Source: SAR202 cluster bacterium bin22
GTDB lineage: Bacteria; Chloroflexota; Dehalococcoidia; Lucifugimonadales; UBA3495
Reading direction: 5' to 3'
NCBI GenBank assembly: GCA_002238505.1
Contig: MPMM01000005.1
Span: 99,656-163,655 of the forward strand
DNA length: 64,000 nucleotides
Under the pieces are notes generated by a model that was not told where the DNA came from, ran no database searches, and was given only the letters and a program-made list of their open reading frames with translations. Positions 26,279 through 34,320 of the stretch are shown piece by piece. Within the stretch, counting starts at the first letter, position 1. Every line of letters starts with the position of its first letter. The position numbers and the translations under genes are program-made.

Positions 26279-27745
26279 ATGAAACGTATTGGATCTAACT
26301 GTAGACCGCGGATGCCCTGGGGTTTGTTGTCCGTTACTCGTCGTCATTGGGGTCGCCCCATGGTCGCAATAAGCGTTGTATTCGGCGCCCTCGTGATGGT
26401 GGCCCTGGTGACTGGTTGTGGTGACGCGGTCGAGCGTATATCGGTCGACACGCCGGCGGTGACACCTTTGTCCATCCCACCGTTGCTCGAGCCGACAATC
26501 GAGAATGGTGTCGCGCATTATGACCTCACGATCGGCACATCACATCACGATTACCAACAGGGAAGTCCGACCGAGACCTATTCCTACAACGGGATGTCTG
26601 TGCTGGGGCCCACCCTTCGCCTGAAGACCGGCGATTCGGTGGCTATCAACGTCACCAACGCGTTGGACCAGATTACAACAACCCACTGGCATGGCGCTGA
26701 CGTACCGGCCGAGGACGACGGCGGGCCGCTGAGTCCAATTGAGCCAGGTACAACCTGGGTGGCCGACTTCGATGTGATCCAGCCGGCGGCCACCCTCTGG
26801 TATCACCCCCATCTGCATGGATTCACAGCCGAGCATGTCTACCGCGGCTCCGCCGGCATGATCATTGTCGATGACGGGAACCCCGCTGGTACACTCCTGC
26901 CCAGGACCTACGGCGTCGACGATATTCCGGTAATCATCCAGGACAGGGATTTCACGGAGGACGGCCAGTTCGACTTCGCCATAAACCGCGGACCCCTGGG
27001 CAAACGAGATGGCGTGCTGACGGTGAACGGTACTATCAACCCGTTCGTCGAAACACCTGCGGGACCGGTTCGGTTGCGACTGCTCAACGGCAGCCAGGCC
27101 AGGATATATCAACTTGGCATCGAGGGGGCCACCATGATGAAGATAGCCTCCGACGGCGGCTATCTGGCCAGTCCCGTCATACTCGAGCGAATCGTCCTCG
27201 GCCCCGGGGACCGGGCCGAGATCATCGTAGACGTCGGGGGTGCGCCTGCTGCTCTGGTTGACAGCGCGTTTGGACGGGTGCTTGAACTCCGGCCAACCGG
27301 CTTGGCCTCTACAGTGGGTCCGCTTCCAGAGACGCTAACGGCCATTGAGCGAATCTCCGGCTCGGAGATCACTGTGGACCGGAGCTTCCACATGGATCAA
27401 GTGGGAAACGGGTGGGGGTTTAACGGGCTCCAGTTGGACATGAGCAGGATAGATGAAACAATGCGGCTCGGAGACACGGAGCGCTGGACCCTTACTGCCG
27501 AGGCCGGCCAGCACGTATTCCACGTCCACCAGACCCAGTTTCAGATATTGGCGATCAATGGCGAACCTCCACCGCCGGAGGAAGCAGGCTGGGAGGACTC
27601 TGTGTTGGTCAATGCCAACCGTGAGGTAGTTATAGCTTCCCGTTTCAATACCTATGCCGACAATAACATGCCGTATATGTACCACTGCCACCTTCTTGAT
27701 CACGAGGAACTCGGCATGATGGGGCAGTTCCTGGTCGTCGAGTAA
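26279..27745 (+). CDS. Multicopper oxidase (cupredoxin-type lipoprotein)
   Basis: A 488-residue three-cupredoxin-domain oxidase that couples substrate oxidation to reduction of O2 to water. All four copper motifs are present: HWHG in THWHGADV, YHPHLHG, HVFHVHQTQF, and HCHLLDHEELGM, with the axial Met of the type 1 site at the expected place. The N-terminus has a long basic region then a lipoprotein signal ending LVTGC, so it is probably anchored outside the membrane. The start could be 26279 or the ATG at 26360, which gives a normal-length signal peptide. Substrates of such enzymes include Cu(I), Mn(II), phenols or bilirubin; none can be assigned. The gene is monocistronic. Confidence 0.9.
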   Translation: MKRIGSNCRPRMPWGLLSVTRRHWGRPMVAISVVFGALVMVALVTGCGDAVERISVDTPAVTPLSIPPLLEPTIENGVAHYDLTIGTSHHDYQQGSPTETYSYNGMSVLGPTLRLKTGDSVAINVTNALDQITTTHWHGADVPAEDDGGPLSPIEPGTTWVADFDVIQPAATLWYHPHLHGFTAEHVYRGSAGMIIVDDGNPAGTLLPRTYGVDDIPVIIQDRDFTEDGQFDFAINRGPLGKRDGVLTVNGTINPFVETPAGPVRLRLLNGSQARIYQLGIEGATMMKIASDGGYLASPVILERIVLGPGDRAEIIVDVGGAPAALVDSAFGRVLELRPTGLASTVGPLPETLTAIERISGSEITVDRSFHMDQVGNGWGFNGLQLDMSRIDETMRLGDTERWTLTAEAGQHVFHVHQTQFQILAINGEPPPPEEAGWEDSVLVNANREVVIASRFNTYADNNMPYMYHCHLLDHEELGMMGQFLVVE

Positions 27746-28356
27746 CCTGGGCTGGATACGGGTAGTGGTAACAGGAATCGGCCCTTCCCTGTGGCGGAAA
27801 GAGCTTGAAACGAGAGACTCTGAAGGCTTTGCGGTACGCCCGGGAATTGATCCCTGGCGTATCAATTGCAGGAGTAGCCTGCCTTCGGGAATTGCCTGGA
27901 AGCCCTGTACCCTATCGGGAGGAAGGTCGCGTTGGTGGAGTCGGAAAGTCAAAGAGACAGGCCGCTCGGATAGCCACAGCCAGTTTTGAGATGGTTTGCT
28001 GGCGGCCTTCCAGCCGGGGACAAATCTGGCTGGTAACGCCCAGGCACAGCTGCATAAGCGCCCTTCGTAGCCTGTCGGCAACGGCCGTAATCGAAGGCCG
28101 CGGGCCCGAAATCCTCTTCAGGATCCCCAACCCGCAGCCGCCAAACCAGACCATTTTCAACGCTCGGTGTAGATCAAGGACACTTAGAAACTATCTCAAC
28201 ATTATTCAAGGCAGAGCATTGGGCAAAATGCGACAGCAATAGACATTGCTTTTCACCCCCATTCCTTCGGCAGGCTCAGGACAGGCTCTAACCTTCCCCC
28301 GTCAAGGGGGAAGGGATTTTGAGATAGTCTCTTAGACGCCGAAAGTCTCCTATCGG
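27746..28356. other. Intergenic region between convergent genes
   Basis: About 610 bases. A 145-codon open frame on the plus strand lacks family features and is probably spurious. The region ends with the CTTCGGCAGGCTCAGGACAG-type phrase and a strong hairpin at 28292-28314. Confidence 0.4.
28292..28314 (+). terminator. Intrinsic terminator-like hairpin
   Basis: Perfect 9-bp stem CCTTCCCCC/GGGGGAAGG with a GTCAA loop, followed by GATTTT. It sits about 40 bases from the 3' end of the convergent GMC oxidoreductase gene. A similar CTCTCCC/GGGAGAGG hairpin recurs at the far end of the window. Confidence 0.6.
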
Positions 28357-29895
28357 CTAACTCTCTGCCACCCAGTCGGCGACGCGCTCGCCGATCATGA
28401 TGGCGGTGGCGTTGGTGTTGGCCCGGGTTACCTGGGGCATGATGGAGGAGTCGGCGACCCACAAGCCGTCAACTCCGCGCACGCGGCACTGCTGGTCGGT
28501 AACGGCCAAGGCGTCGCCGTCGGGTCCGATGCGGCAGGTGCCGGAGACATGGCGGGAACTGCCCAGGGTCTGGCGAATCCAGGCGTCCAGGTCATCGTCG
28601 CTGGTGAGGGTGTCGTCATCGGGGGAGATGCGTCCCTCGGAGATTCCCTGATAGGCGTCGGACTCCAGAATGCTGCACGCCAGCCGCACGGCCTCGCGCA
28701 TCCGGCGCATATCGTTCTCGTTATGCAGGTAGCGGTAGTTGATGGAAGGCTGCGCCGTGGGGTCGCCCGACTGCAGGCGCACCCAGCCGGTGCCCTCTGG
28801 CAGCTCCAGAGCGCAGGCGATGCGGGCAGTGCCCGAGGGCACCATTTCGCCGGTCATCACATTCCAGACTGCCAGGGTGTGAAGCATGACGTCGTTGGGG
28901 TGGGACGGCGGCTCGGACGTTACCCGCAGGCCGAAGCGCAGGGCTTCGGCGTTGGCCGTCAGCCTGACGTTTTCGTTGACCCGGAAAGAGACTGACCCCA
29001 TGGGGTGGTTGAACAGGTTCTGCCCTACGCCCGGGGACTCCACCAGGACCGGGATGCTGTTCTGCTCCAGTTGGTCGCGGGGGCCCACGCCCGACAGCAT
29101 CAGGATGTGGGGAGATTTGAGCGCCCCGGCACACAGCACCACGCGATCACCCTCGACGGCGAAAATCTCCCCGCCGCTCTCCACCTCGACACCGGTGACC
29201 TTCCCGTCCTCGATAACCACCCGGCGGACGAACACATCGCCGCGTATGGTGAGATTGAGGCGGTGGCGGGCGGGCGTGAGATGGGTGACGTTGGTGCTCA
29301 TACGCCAGCCGTTGCGGTTGTTCATGGGAATGGCGCCGATGCCGCCGGAGTCTGGTCCGTTGAGGTCGTGGTTGGACGGGTAGCCCCGCTCCATGCAGGC
29401 GTCGTAGAACGCCTTCTGCACCGCCGGCCACTCCTCGTCCTCGCGGCGGACGATGGGGATTGGGCCCTCTGTGCCGTGGAAGTCGTCCTGGATGTCCAGG
29501 TCGGTTTCGGCCCTTCGGTAGTAGGGCAGGACTTTGAGGTAGCCCCATTCCTGATTGCCGAAGTGGGACTCCCAACGCTCAAAGTCCTCGGGCAGGCCGC
29601 GCAGGTAAACCTGGCCGTTGATGGAGCCGGAGCCGCCGATGACCTTGCCCTGGGCGATGTTTATTTCACCCTGCTGGTCGTTGATGACGCCGCGCAGGTT
29701 CCAGGAAACCTCCGAACCGATGGCCTCGCCCTCCGACGAGTGGCCGTTGCGGACCGGCTCCGGTAGCTGTTCCGGATCGGCATAGTCCTGCCCCGCTTCC
29801 AACAGCAGCACCGAGCGATTGGGGTCTTCCGACAGCCGGCTGGCCACCACGGAACCGGCGGACCCGCCGCCGACTACAATAACGTCGTATTTCAT
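28357..29895 (-). CDS. GMC-family FAD oxidoreductase (choline dehydrogenase-like)
   Basis: A 512-residue flavoprotein with the N-terminal FAD motif VGGGSAGSVVASRLSED, the GMC signature 1 region (GGSGSINGQVYLRGLPEDFERWE), and the signature 2 region (GALKSPHILMLSGVGP). The catalytic pair is probably His in SSRHVSGTCRIG and Asn in TRANTNATAIMIGERVAD. GMC enzymes oxidise alcohols such as choline, sugars or aliphatic alcohols; the substrate is not evident. GAGGAG precedes the ATG by 5 bases. The DinB-family gene is divergent about 180 bases away. Confidence 0.92.
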   Translation of the reverse strand: MKYDVIVVGGGSAGSVVASRLSEDPNRSVLLLEAGQDYADPEQLPEPVRNGHSSEGEAIGSEVSWNLRGVINDQQGEINIAQGKVIGGSGSINGQVYLRGLPEDFERWESHFGNQEWGYLKVLPYYRRAETDLDIQDDFHGTEGPIPIVRREDEEWPAVQKAFYDACMERGYPSNHDLNGPDSGGIGAIPMNNRNGWRMSTNVTHLTPARHRLNLTIRGDVFVRRVVIEDGKVTGVEVESGGEIFAVEGDRVVLCAGALKSPHILMLSGVGPRDQLEQNSIPVLVESPGVGQNLFNHPMGSVSFRVNENVRLTANAEALRFGLRVTSEPPSHPNDVMLHTLAVWNVMTGEMVPSGTARIACALELPEGTGWVRLQSGDPTAQPSINYRYLHNENDMRRMREAVRLACSILESDAYQGISEGRISPDDDTLTSDDDLDAWIRQTLGSSRHVSGTCRIGPDGDALAVTDQQCRVRGVDGLWVADSSIMPQVTRANTNATAIMIGERVADWVAES

Positions 29896-30078
29896 AACCG
29901 CTCCTCATTTACATCGCGATGTTGCGCCGATTCTACACCCTGCCACGAAGCGAGGCCAAACCCGCCGGCCAACAGCGCCGTTGACGCTGCCGGTGCGGCT
30001 ATCTATCATTTCCCCAATCGTACATTTCCGCAATCGTATCGTGATTCTGGAAACCGGCATTCCCTACGAGGATTAGAG

Positions 30079-30606
30079 ATGATAACCGACCTGCCAACCC
30101 TGCTTCGCTACTTCGACCGCTTCCACCAGCGCACGGTGCGGGACATTCTGGCCCTGCCCCCGGAAGCCGACGGCTGGCGGCCGCCCCGGGGAGAAGGCGA
30201 GAAGGCCTGGAACATCAACGAAATTGTGCATCACATCGCGGAATCCCGGCTTTACTTCGCCAGCGCTTACTGCGGGCGGGGCTGGCTGTACGACTGGCCC
30301 GCGCCCAGCACCGAGCGACAATCGGCCTGGATTCCGGCGATCGAGAGTTCCTTCGAGGAGTTCCACCGGCGGCTGGACGACAGCCCGCCGGAGTGGCTCC
30401 AACGCCGGGTGAGGATGATCGATACCGAAGGAATGCTCAGCGGCTGGCGCATCATGATGATGCTGTTCGAGCATGAAACACATCATCGCAGCCAGATAGA
30501 CACCTACGCAGGACTGGAAGGCTGGGACGTGCCCCACATCTACGGCAGGTCGCGGGACAGCATCGACGACTTGCAGGAGGAGCAGCGCAGACGGGCGGGC
30601 CTGTAG
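30079..30606 (+). CDS. DinB-family protein (DinB_2)
   Basis: A 175-residue DinB-superfamily protein (LLRYFDRFHQRTVRDILALPPEADG; NINEIVHHIAESRLYF; MLFEHETHHRSQIDTYAGLEGWDVP). The three His positions of the family metal site can be placed in HHIAES and ETHHRSQID. It is only distantly related to the DinB protein at 15050-15577. It is convergent with sdhB, with an isolated copy of the dispersed stem-loop (30679-30699) between them. The enzymatic role is unknown; related proteins are metal-dependent thiol transferases. Confidence 0.8.
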   Translation: MITDLPTLLRYFDRFHQRTVRDILALPPEADGWRPPRGEGEKAWNINEIVHHIAESRLYFASAYCGRGWLYDWPAPSTERQSAWIPAIESSFEEFHRRLDDSPPEWLQRRVRMIDTEGMLSGWRIMMMLFEHETHHRSQIDTYAGLEGWDVPHIYGRSRDSIDDLQEEQRRRAGL

Positions 30607-30678
30607 ATGGGAACCTGCACGAGACTTGCCCTGGTAGCTCAACAGAATTGAAATGATGAGCGCCACGCCCGTACCGTC

Positions 30679-30699
30679 ATTCCGGCCTTGAGCCGGAAT
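30679..30699. repeat. Isolated REP-like stem-loop
   Basis: Stem ATTCCGGC/GCCGGAAT with loop CTTGA, followed by CCAGAAACGTCGTCAA. It shares the hairpin and flanking CCAG phrase of the MITE-like family but lacks the rest of that element. Confidence 0.75.
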
Positions 30700-30821
30700 C
30701 CAGAAACGTCGTCAAAGGTCAACGGCAATGTACCGGAAAAGGCCCTGGATTCCGACATTCGCCTGAATGACGGCTATTCCCCAACCCCTCATTTCAAAGC
30801 AGTTGTACCGCTGGCCGAATA

Positions 30822-31565
30822 TCAGCGTCCCAGCCTGAAAAGATTCTTCAGCCTGTCCACAATCACCTTCCGCTTGAGGCCCTGGATGGCGCGGGTGATT
30901 GGTATTCCCTTGGGGCAGACCGCGGTGCATTCGAATATGGTATGGCAGCGCCACAGTCCTTGCTCACTGGCGACGATCTGGAGTCTCTGCTTCCCGGCGG
31001 CGTCCCGACTGTCTGAAACCAGGGCGAAGGCCCGGTTCAAGGCGGCCGGCCCGAGGAAGCCCGAGTCCAGTCCCGCCACCGAGCAGGCGGAGTAGCAAAG
31101 CCCGCAATAAATGCACTCACGGTGGGGATTAACTGTCTGCCGCTCCCTGGAATCGGGTGACAGAACCACGGGCTCCTGAAGCCCCGGCCCGGGTGTCAGG
31201 CTGGGGTCAACTCCCCGCAAATGGTCAAAGAACACCCCCGGGTCGGTTACCAGGTCCCGTATCACCGGCAAATGCCGCAGCGGCTGCACCCGCACCGGTC
31301 CGCTGCCGTTTCCGGCTGCGGCGCCGAGCAAGGTTCCACAGGCCAACCCTTCCCTGCCGTTTATGACGGTTCCGCAGGTGCCGCACATTCCCACCCGGCA
31401 GGCCCTGCGAAAAGCCAGCGAGGGGTCGACGTTGCGCTGCACCCAGATGAGCGCGTCCAGCACGCTCATGGTCTCTTCCACTATAGGTACGTCAAATTCC
31501 TGCCAATAGGCCGTGGTATTTTGTTCCGGCGACCCGCGTCTTACTGACAGCGTAATGGTGTCCAT
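30822..31565 (-). CDS. sdhB: Succinate dehydrogenase/fumarate reductase iron-sulfur subunit
   Basis: A 247-residue electron-transfer subunit. The [2Fe-2S] motif is RACRVGMCGTCG with a further Cys in LACGTLL; the cluster motifs CIYCGLCYSAC and CHTIFECTAVCPKGI supply the [4Fe-4S] and [3Fe-4S] ligands. The start at 31565 is chosen because GGAGG lies a few bases upstream and it begins the ferredoxin-like domain directly; the upstream extension overlaps sdhD. It follows the two membrane-anchor genes in the order fumarase alpha, beta, anchor C, anchor D, sdhB. Confidence 0.92.
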   Translation of the reverse strand: MDTITLSVRRGSPEQNTTAYWQEFDVPIVEETMSVLDALIWVQRNVDPSLAFRRACRVGMCGTCGTVINGREGLACGTLLGAAAGNGSGPVRVQPLRHLPVIRDLVTDPGVFFDHLRGVDPSLTPGPGLQEPVVLSPDSRERQTVNPHRECIYCGLCYSACSVAGLDSGFLGPAALNRAFALVSDSRDAAGKQRLQIVASEQGLWRCHTIFECTAVCPKGIPITRAIQGLKRKVIVDRLKNLFRLGR

Positions 31566-31593
31566 TTGGCAGCCTCCAGGGCTATCCGGTCTG

Positions 31594-32004
31594 CTAGAGA
31601 ATGAAGGCCAGGAGAGCCCAGGCTCCATAAATGAAAGTCCCAACGCCCAGCAGCCACAGGCCTGCCGTCATCCCCGCCGCGTGCCTGGCTGCGGGACCCC
31701 ACTCCAGCAGGATGTTTCGCATCCCGTTCAGCCCGTGATACAAGACCAGCGCCAGCAGGGAGAAGTCGATGAATATGAACAACCCCTGGGCCAGGCGCTG
31801 TTTCACTATCTCGAACAACACCAGCTCTTCCTGGTGTCCCCGGACCACGTCTCCCAGTCCGGAAAAGTGGGTCATCCAGATATGCACGCCTACCAGGAAT
31901 ATCAGCAGGAAACCGCTGACCCGCTGGAGAAACCAGGGCCAGAACCCGGTGATTATTTTTTCCTGACGGCTCATCAACGGCGCGGACATATCCCTTGGCT
32001 TCAT
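31594..32004 (-). CDS. sdhD: Succinate dehydrogenase membrane anchor (SdhD-like)
   Basis: A 136-residue protein with three transmembrane helices (WFLQRVSGFLLIFLVGVHIWMTHF; GLFIFIDFSLLALVLYHGLNGM; GLWLLGVGTFIYGAWALLAFIL). The pattern of RxSG, a heme-ligand-type His in the first helix and YHGLNGMRNIL in the second matches SdhC/SdhD anchors. It sits directly between the other anchor (32017-32421) and sdhB. C and D naming follows gene order only, because anchor sequences are poorly conserved. Confidence 0.8.
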   Translation of the reverse strand: MKPRDMSAPLMSRQEKIITGFWPWFLQRVSGFLLIFLVGVHIWMTHFSGLGDVVRGHQEELVLFEIVKQRLAQGLFIFIDFSLLALVLYHGLNGMRNILLEWGPAARHAAGMTAGLWLLGVGTFIYGAWALLAFIL

Positions 32005-32016
32005 CCCTTCAGTCCG

Positions 32017-32421
32017 CTACTCCCTGAAAATCAGGGGCAGGCTGAAGTACCCGGCCACACCTGTTATTACAGCGGTAAGCAGCATACAAACCCAGAACAG
32101 CAACGCCTGTTGCTTAATGGCGATTCCGGCATCGAACAGCAGCACCCGAACGCCGTTCAGGGCGTGGTACAACACTGCTGCAATGAGAAACAGGTCCAGG
32201 ACCACAAAGAAGGGTTTTTGAAGGATGATAAGCACGGTGTCGAAGGTGTCGGCCCCGGCCCGGGCCGTGGAAATCACCGCTATGTGCAGGAAAAGGTAGC
32301 CAACCAGGGCCACGCCAGTCAGCCGTTGCAGGAACCAGGCCCACCAGCCCGAACGGGTACCGGAGTAACGATCCTGGAAATTGCCGGCGTGCAGCGACAA
32401 AGCTCGAAGGGAAAAGGCCAC
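32017..32421 (-). CDS. sdhC: Succinate dehydrogenase cytochrome b556-type anchor (SdhC-like)
   Basis: A 134-residue protein with three transmembrane helices: WFLQRLTGVALVGYLFLHIAVI, VVLDLFLIAAVLYHALNGVRVLL and LFWVCMLLTAVITGVAGYFSL. The RLTG motif and the His in LFLHIAVI are the usual quinone/heme-site features. It is paralogous in layout to the neighbouring SdhD-like protein. Ten bases separate it from the fumarase beta gene, so translation is probably coupled within one operon. Confidence 0.85.
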   Translation of the reverse strand: MAFSLRALSLHAGNFQDRYSGTRSGWWAWFLQRLTGVALVGYLFLHIAVISTARAGADTFDTVLIILQKPFFVVLDLFLIAAVLYHALNGVRVLLFDAGIAIKQQALLFWVCMLLTAVITGVAGYFSLPLIFRE

Positions 32422-32430
32422 CGGAGCCCC

Positions 32431-33105
32431 CTAGAAGAGTTCTGTTTCGGGCTTTTGCTCTTCACCGATACGCCCGTAAACCGGTGGCTTCAGTCCCTCA
32501 TACAGAGCCCCCAGTTGCCGGTTGATATCGTCGTTGACTTGCGCGAAGAAGCTGTTGCCGTGGATGTCCCCTTCCACCAAGAGGGGCCCCAACCGGTCCA
32601 CCTCGAAGGTCCAAAGAGCTTCCGAAATGCCCAGCTCTTCCACCCAATACACGCCCAGAACCTTCTTGATAGCCCGTCCGTAAATCGCCCCCAGTCCATA
32701 GCCCATCGTAGTGAGACACACGGCGCCATGCTTCCGGAACACTTCCTGGTAAACCTGCTCCGACATTCCCGCCTTGCCGACTACGGCCTTCACGCCGAAC
32801 TCCTCCAGCAGCTGCGGCATGTACTGGGCGTAACGGAAGCCGGCCGTGGCCTGGAGCGAAGCGACTTCAAACTCTCCCGGCGACACTTCCACGCCTGCGG
32901 GCGACGACTGCAAGCTGACGTTGGTCAGTTCTTGAAGATCAATGGGTGGCGCATTCCCGTCAATCAGCATGTGCTGGTAAACACCATCCCGGGCGGTATA
33001 GACCGGCCCGCTGAGGTAAACCAGGTCCCCCGCAGCCAGCTTCTCGATGTCACTGGACACCAGCGGGCATGTAAGCTCCCACTCCCTGTTCTGGCCTTGC
33101 GACAC
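32431..33105 (-). CDS. fumB: Class I fumarate hydratase beta subunit
   Basis: A 224-residue subunit equivalent to the C-terminal half of class I (iron-sulfur, oxygen-sensitive) fumarase. It has the family stretches LAAGDLVYLSGPVYTARDGVYQ, GKAGMSEQV and VYWVEELGISEALWTFEVDRLGPLLV. The start is the GTG at 33105, which has AGGAGG 7 bases upstream; a longer frame opening at 33210 would overlap the alpha gene by more than 60 bases without similarity. With the alpha subunit upstream it interconverts fumarate and malate; sdhCDB follow. Confidence 0.88.
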   Translation of the reverse strand: MSQGQNREWELTCPLVSSDIEKLAAGDLVYLSGPVYTARDGVYQHMLIDGNAPPIDLQELTNVSLQSSPAGVEVSPGEFEVASLQATAGFRYAQYMPQLLEEFGVKAVVGKAGMSEQVYQEVFRKHGAVCLTTMGYGLGAIYGRAIKKVLGVYWVEELGISEALWTFEVDRLGPLLVEGDIHGNSFFAQVNDDINRQLGALYEGLKPPVYGRIGEEQKPETELF

Positions 33106-33142
33106 TCTTAGTCCTCCTGCTCCGGCAACTTGCGCGCAGTCA

Positions 33143-34090
33143 TTATTCGATGCCTTCACGCCGGTAATACGGGGTAAACCATTGCGGGTCCTCACGAAAC
33201 TCGACCTCACCGCTGGGGAAAACCCGGGCTACCGACCGGCGATAGGCCGTGCAGAACTGGGAAATCGCGATGGGCAGGCCGCCGGTATGGGTGTAGGCTA
33301 TTTCAACATGGACATCCAGGGCGGTAGTGTCGCCGCCCACCCCCATGACGCCGAACCCGGTCTGATTTGCCAGGTGCCTCAGTTCCTCTTCCAGGGCGGC
33401 CACCTCCGAATCCGGATGCCGGTCGCCGATCAACCTCAGGCAGGCCGCCTCTTTGGAAAGAGTCACCGCCTGGTCCTTGGTGCCGCCCAGGCCAACCCCC
33501 ACCACGACCGGCGGACAGGAAAGGCCGCGACGGGCAAACTCGGCCATGTTGTCCAGCAGGAATCGCTTGATTCCGTCGGTGCCGTCGGCCGGAAACAGCA
33601 TCCGGTAATCGGTCCCGAACAGGCCTCCCTTGTGCACGGCGATAATGTCGATCCAGTCACCGCCAGGTTCGAACGAGTAATCTATGTTGGGGGCGAAGAC
33701 GCCCGTATTGTTGCCAGGATTCCGCCGGGTCAGCGGGTGGACCCGATTAGACCGCAACTGAATGTCCTGGGTAATGTCGGCTACCGCCTGGCGCAAAGCC
33801 CGCTCCAGGGCCACGACCCCGCCGTCTATCCGGGCTTCGTTCCCCAGCTTCACGTAGTAGCGAGGCAGGCCCGTGTCCCCGCACATGGGCCGAGCGTCGG
33901 CCACCGCCAGCTTGGCGTTCTCCAGAATCTGGCCCAATATGAAGTGGGCCAGGGGTTTGCTCTCCCGTTCCCAGGCCTCGCCAAAAGCCGCCAGCCCATC
34001 CTGGGGCACTACAATTGCGGCCCGCTTGTTGGTCTCGTAAGCTACCTGGTAGATAAGCTCCCGCGAAATAGCGGTGGACGTGGTGGACAT
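33143..34090 (-). CDS. fumA: Class I fumarate hydratase alpha subunit
   Basis: A 315-residue N-terminal-type subunit of the two-subunit iron-sulfur fumarase/tartrate dehydratase family. Cluster cysteines are visible in PMCGDTGLPRYYV, RRGLSCPPVVVGVG and in the C-terminal QFCTAYRR. The family block VGVGLGGTKDQAVTLSKEA is present. Its gene begins the minus-strand fumarase-SDH operon and is divergent from the flavoprotein gene at 34321, so a shared control region is likely between 34091 and 34320. Confidence 0.9.
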   Translation of the reverse strand: MSTTSTAISRELIYQVAYETNKRAAIVVPQDGLAAFGEAWERESKPLAHFILGQILENAKLAVADARPMCGDTGLPRYYVKLGNEARIDGGVVALERALRQAVADITQDIQLRSNRVHPLTRRNPGNNTGVFAPNIDYSFEPGGDWIDIIAVHKGGLFGTDYRMLFPADGTDGIKRFLLDNMAEFARRGLSCPPVVVGVGLGGTKDQAVTLSKEAACLRLIGDRHPDSEVAALEEELRHLANQTGFGVMGVGGDTTALDVHVEIAYTHTGGLPIAISQFCTAYRRSVARVFPSGEVEFREDPQWFTPYYRREGIE

Positions 34091-34320
34091 GGCATTACCC
34101 TATGGCTGAATATCAACGGCTGAATCTGAAAGGACCCTTTCCAGGCCGGACCGGCAAGGGGACCATCGCCGTTCCCATGGCTCGCTAAACATACCATAAC
34201 GGTGATTCCATTGAAAGAATCCTGCTTGGGCAAGTTGCCGCCCTTGCTAATCTCGCCTATATTGTGCGAGCGAACCGCCGGAAAAGGCGCGATCCTGGCA
34301 CGGACGCAGTCGAGGAAGTC

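Noticed and set aside
27805..28242. 145-codon open frame after the multicopper oxidase
   Set aside because: No family features, no ribosome site, odd composition, and the region carries repeat phrases.
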